From positions 744,001 to 808,000 of the forward strand of contig NZ_CP034593.1 of NCBI RefSeq assembly GCF_003971195.1: a DNA stretch of 64,000 nucleotides, written 5' to 3'. Below are positions 63,136-64,000 of the stretch, piece by piece (position 1 is the stretch's first letter; each line of letters starts with the position of its first letter). A model generated the notes under the pieces. That model did not search any database. It was given only the letters and a program-made list of their open reading frames with translations, and was not told the origin of the DNA. The translations under genes and the position numbers were made by a program. This DNA comes from Flaviflexus ciconiae (lineage in GTDB: Bacteria; Actinomycetota; Actinomycetes; Actinomycetales; Actinomycetaceae).

Positions 63136-64000
63136 CTAGTCTTGCGGTGTTCCAAGATCGCGTAGACCGGTCCAGCGCTTGCGCAGGAGATGCGCAACGG
63201 CCTTGGGCTTCCGATCGCAGGTGAAGGCGCTCTTCTTGTTACCGTCCACGCGGACGATCCCATGTCCGGTTTGGAAGTCGGCAAAGTTCCACAGGTGCTC
63301 GCCCTGCACACCGGGGTGGAGGTCGAACAGGCCGAGATAGGCTTCGACGATCTCGACCTGAAACTCTTCCGACCACATGGCTCCGGTAAGCGAGTGAAGG
63401 CCCGCAACGGTGGCGGCCCCGAACTCTGTCGCGATGATGGGCTTACCGTACGCTTCCCAGTCGGTCAGCTTCTGGTCGAGAGCGTCAATGCCGGAGGGAT
63501 GTGGCCGGTTTGCGTGTACCAGCCGTAGTACCGGTTGATCATGAGTACGTCGCAGTATGTGGCCAGCCGGTCCTCGGAAGCCGGCGAGAACTGAACGTTC
63601 ACATATTCGACGGGACGCGTCGGATCCAGGCGGCGGGTGAGCTCAAAGAGGGGTGCGAAATAAGCTTCGGACTCTTCCGTATGCGATTCGGGTTCGTTCG
63701 CAATGGACCACATGACGACACTGGGATGGTTCTTGTCCCGCGCAACAAGTTCTGACAGGTGTGCCGCATGAGCTGCCTGCGTTTCTTCGGAAACATCATC
63801 CGGTCCGAACACCCTGTCGATCTTCGCACCGAAGGTTGCACCCACAACTTTGTTCATTCCGACCGCAGCGGCCTCGTCGATGACGACGACGCCGTGCTCG
63901 TCCGCATAGTCGAGAACCTCTTCCGCGTACGGGTAGTGGGAGGTTCGGAGCGAATTCGCCCCGATCCACGACAGGAGTTCGAAGTCGTGGACCATGAGGA
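63136..64000 (-). pseudogene. uidA: Beta-glucuronidase (GH2), C-terminal part, one C-run frameshift
   Basis: The 5' end lies beyond the right edge. The visible part begins in the GH2 barrel (MVHDFELLSWIGANSLRTSH) with the acid/base Glu in MWSIANEPESH. The frame breaks near 63493-63498; adding one C to the coding-strand CCC or CC run gives ALDQKLTDWEAYGKP, ATEFGAATVAGLH (nucleophile Glu) and GEHLWNFADFQTGHGIVRVD to the stop at 63136. Both catalytic glutamates are therefore preserved when repaired. The enzyme releases glucuronic acid from conjugates. It is probably intact in the organism. Confidence 0.85.

Overview
The window is 64 kb of moderately high-GC actinobacterial chromosome. Lineage markers are RbpA, PafB/PafC, HelY, a GarA-like FHA protein next to an FtsR-type MerR regulator, split Lnt and Ppm1, mycothione reductase, and an actinobacterial PriA without helicase motifs. 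Gene content and order suggest an Actinomycetales member, perhaps Actinomycetaceae-like; this is inference. No rRNA, tRNA, CRISPR array, insertion sequence or prophage was recognised.

Layout. 1-8.1 kb: coaBC (3' end), metK, priA, a DUF4230-like protein, then fmt-rsmB-rpe closed by a strong terminator. 8.4-12.2 kb: an FMN riboswitch drives a riboflavin-type ABC permease and binding protein (RibX/RibY-like), followed by hisE-hisG and a PH-domain protein. 12.3-21.8 kb: MFS transporter, DUF3866 gene, then pafB-pafC-small membrane protein-tatA-tatC-diacylglycerol kinase-helY. 22.2-34.8 kb: large secreted phosphoesterase with a C-terminal repeat domain, lnt-ppm1, rbpA, GH15 hydrolase divergent from a G6PD-like gene, a UvrA-like ABC protein and a TetR regulator. 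35-45 kb: XRE/DUF2975 pair, GNAT, VIT1-family transporter, LarA-family racemase beside a DctPQM TRAP transporter, FMN reductase and a TIGR03085 protein. 45-54 kb: MerR, ftsR and garA-like regulators, pepN, ald, a D-2-hydroxyacid dehydrogenase and mtr. 54-64 kb: a small secreted protein behind three tandem 26-bp repeats, a complete peptide-type ABC importer, MarR, a membrane protein, tdk and the C-terminal part of a beta-glucuronidase.

Two window-wide patterns stand out. First, about twenty genes have a TANNNT hexamer ending 5-7 nt (usually exactly 6) before an ATG/GTG start, as expected for leaderless transcripts; this also decides several starts. Second, five genes (DUF3866, GH15, TIGR03085, the small secreted protein and uidA) are broken by six shifts, each repaired by adding one base to a short C run. 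That looks like a systematic homopolymer error in the sequence, or else recent slippage, rather than independent gene decay.

The most interesting biology is the FMN-riboswitch uptake locus, which sits where relatives usually carry riboflavin biosynthesis genes and has no ATPase gene; the LarA homologue with all nickel-pincer active-site positions conserved next to a TRAP importer; and the secreted phosphoesterase with five near-identical acidic repeats.
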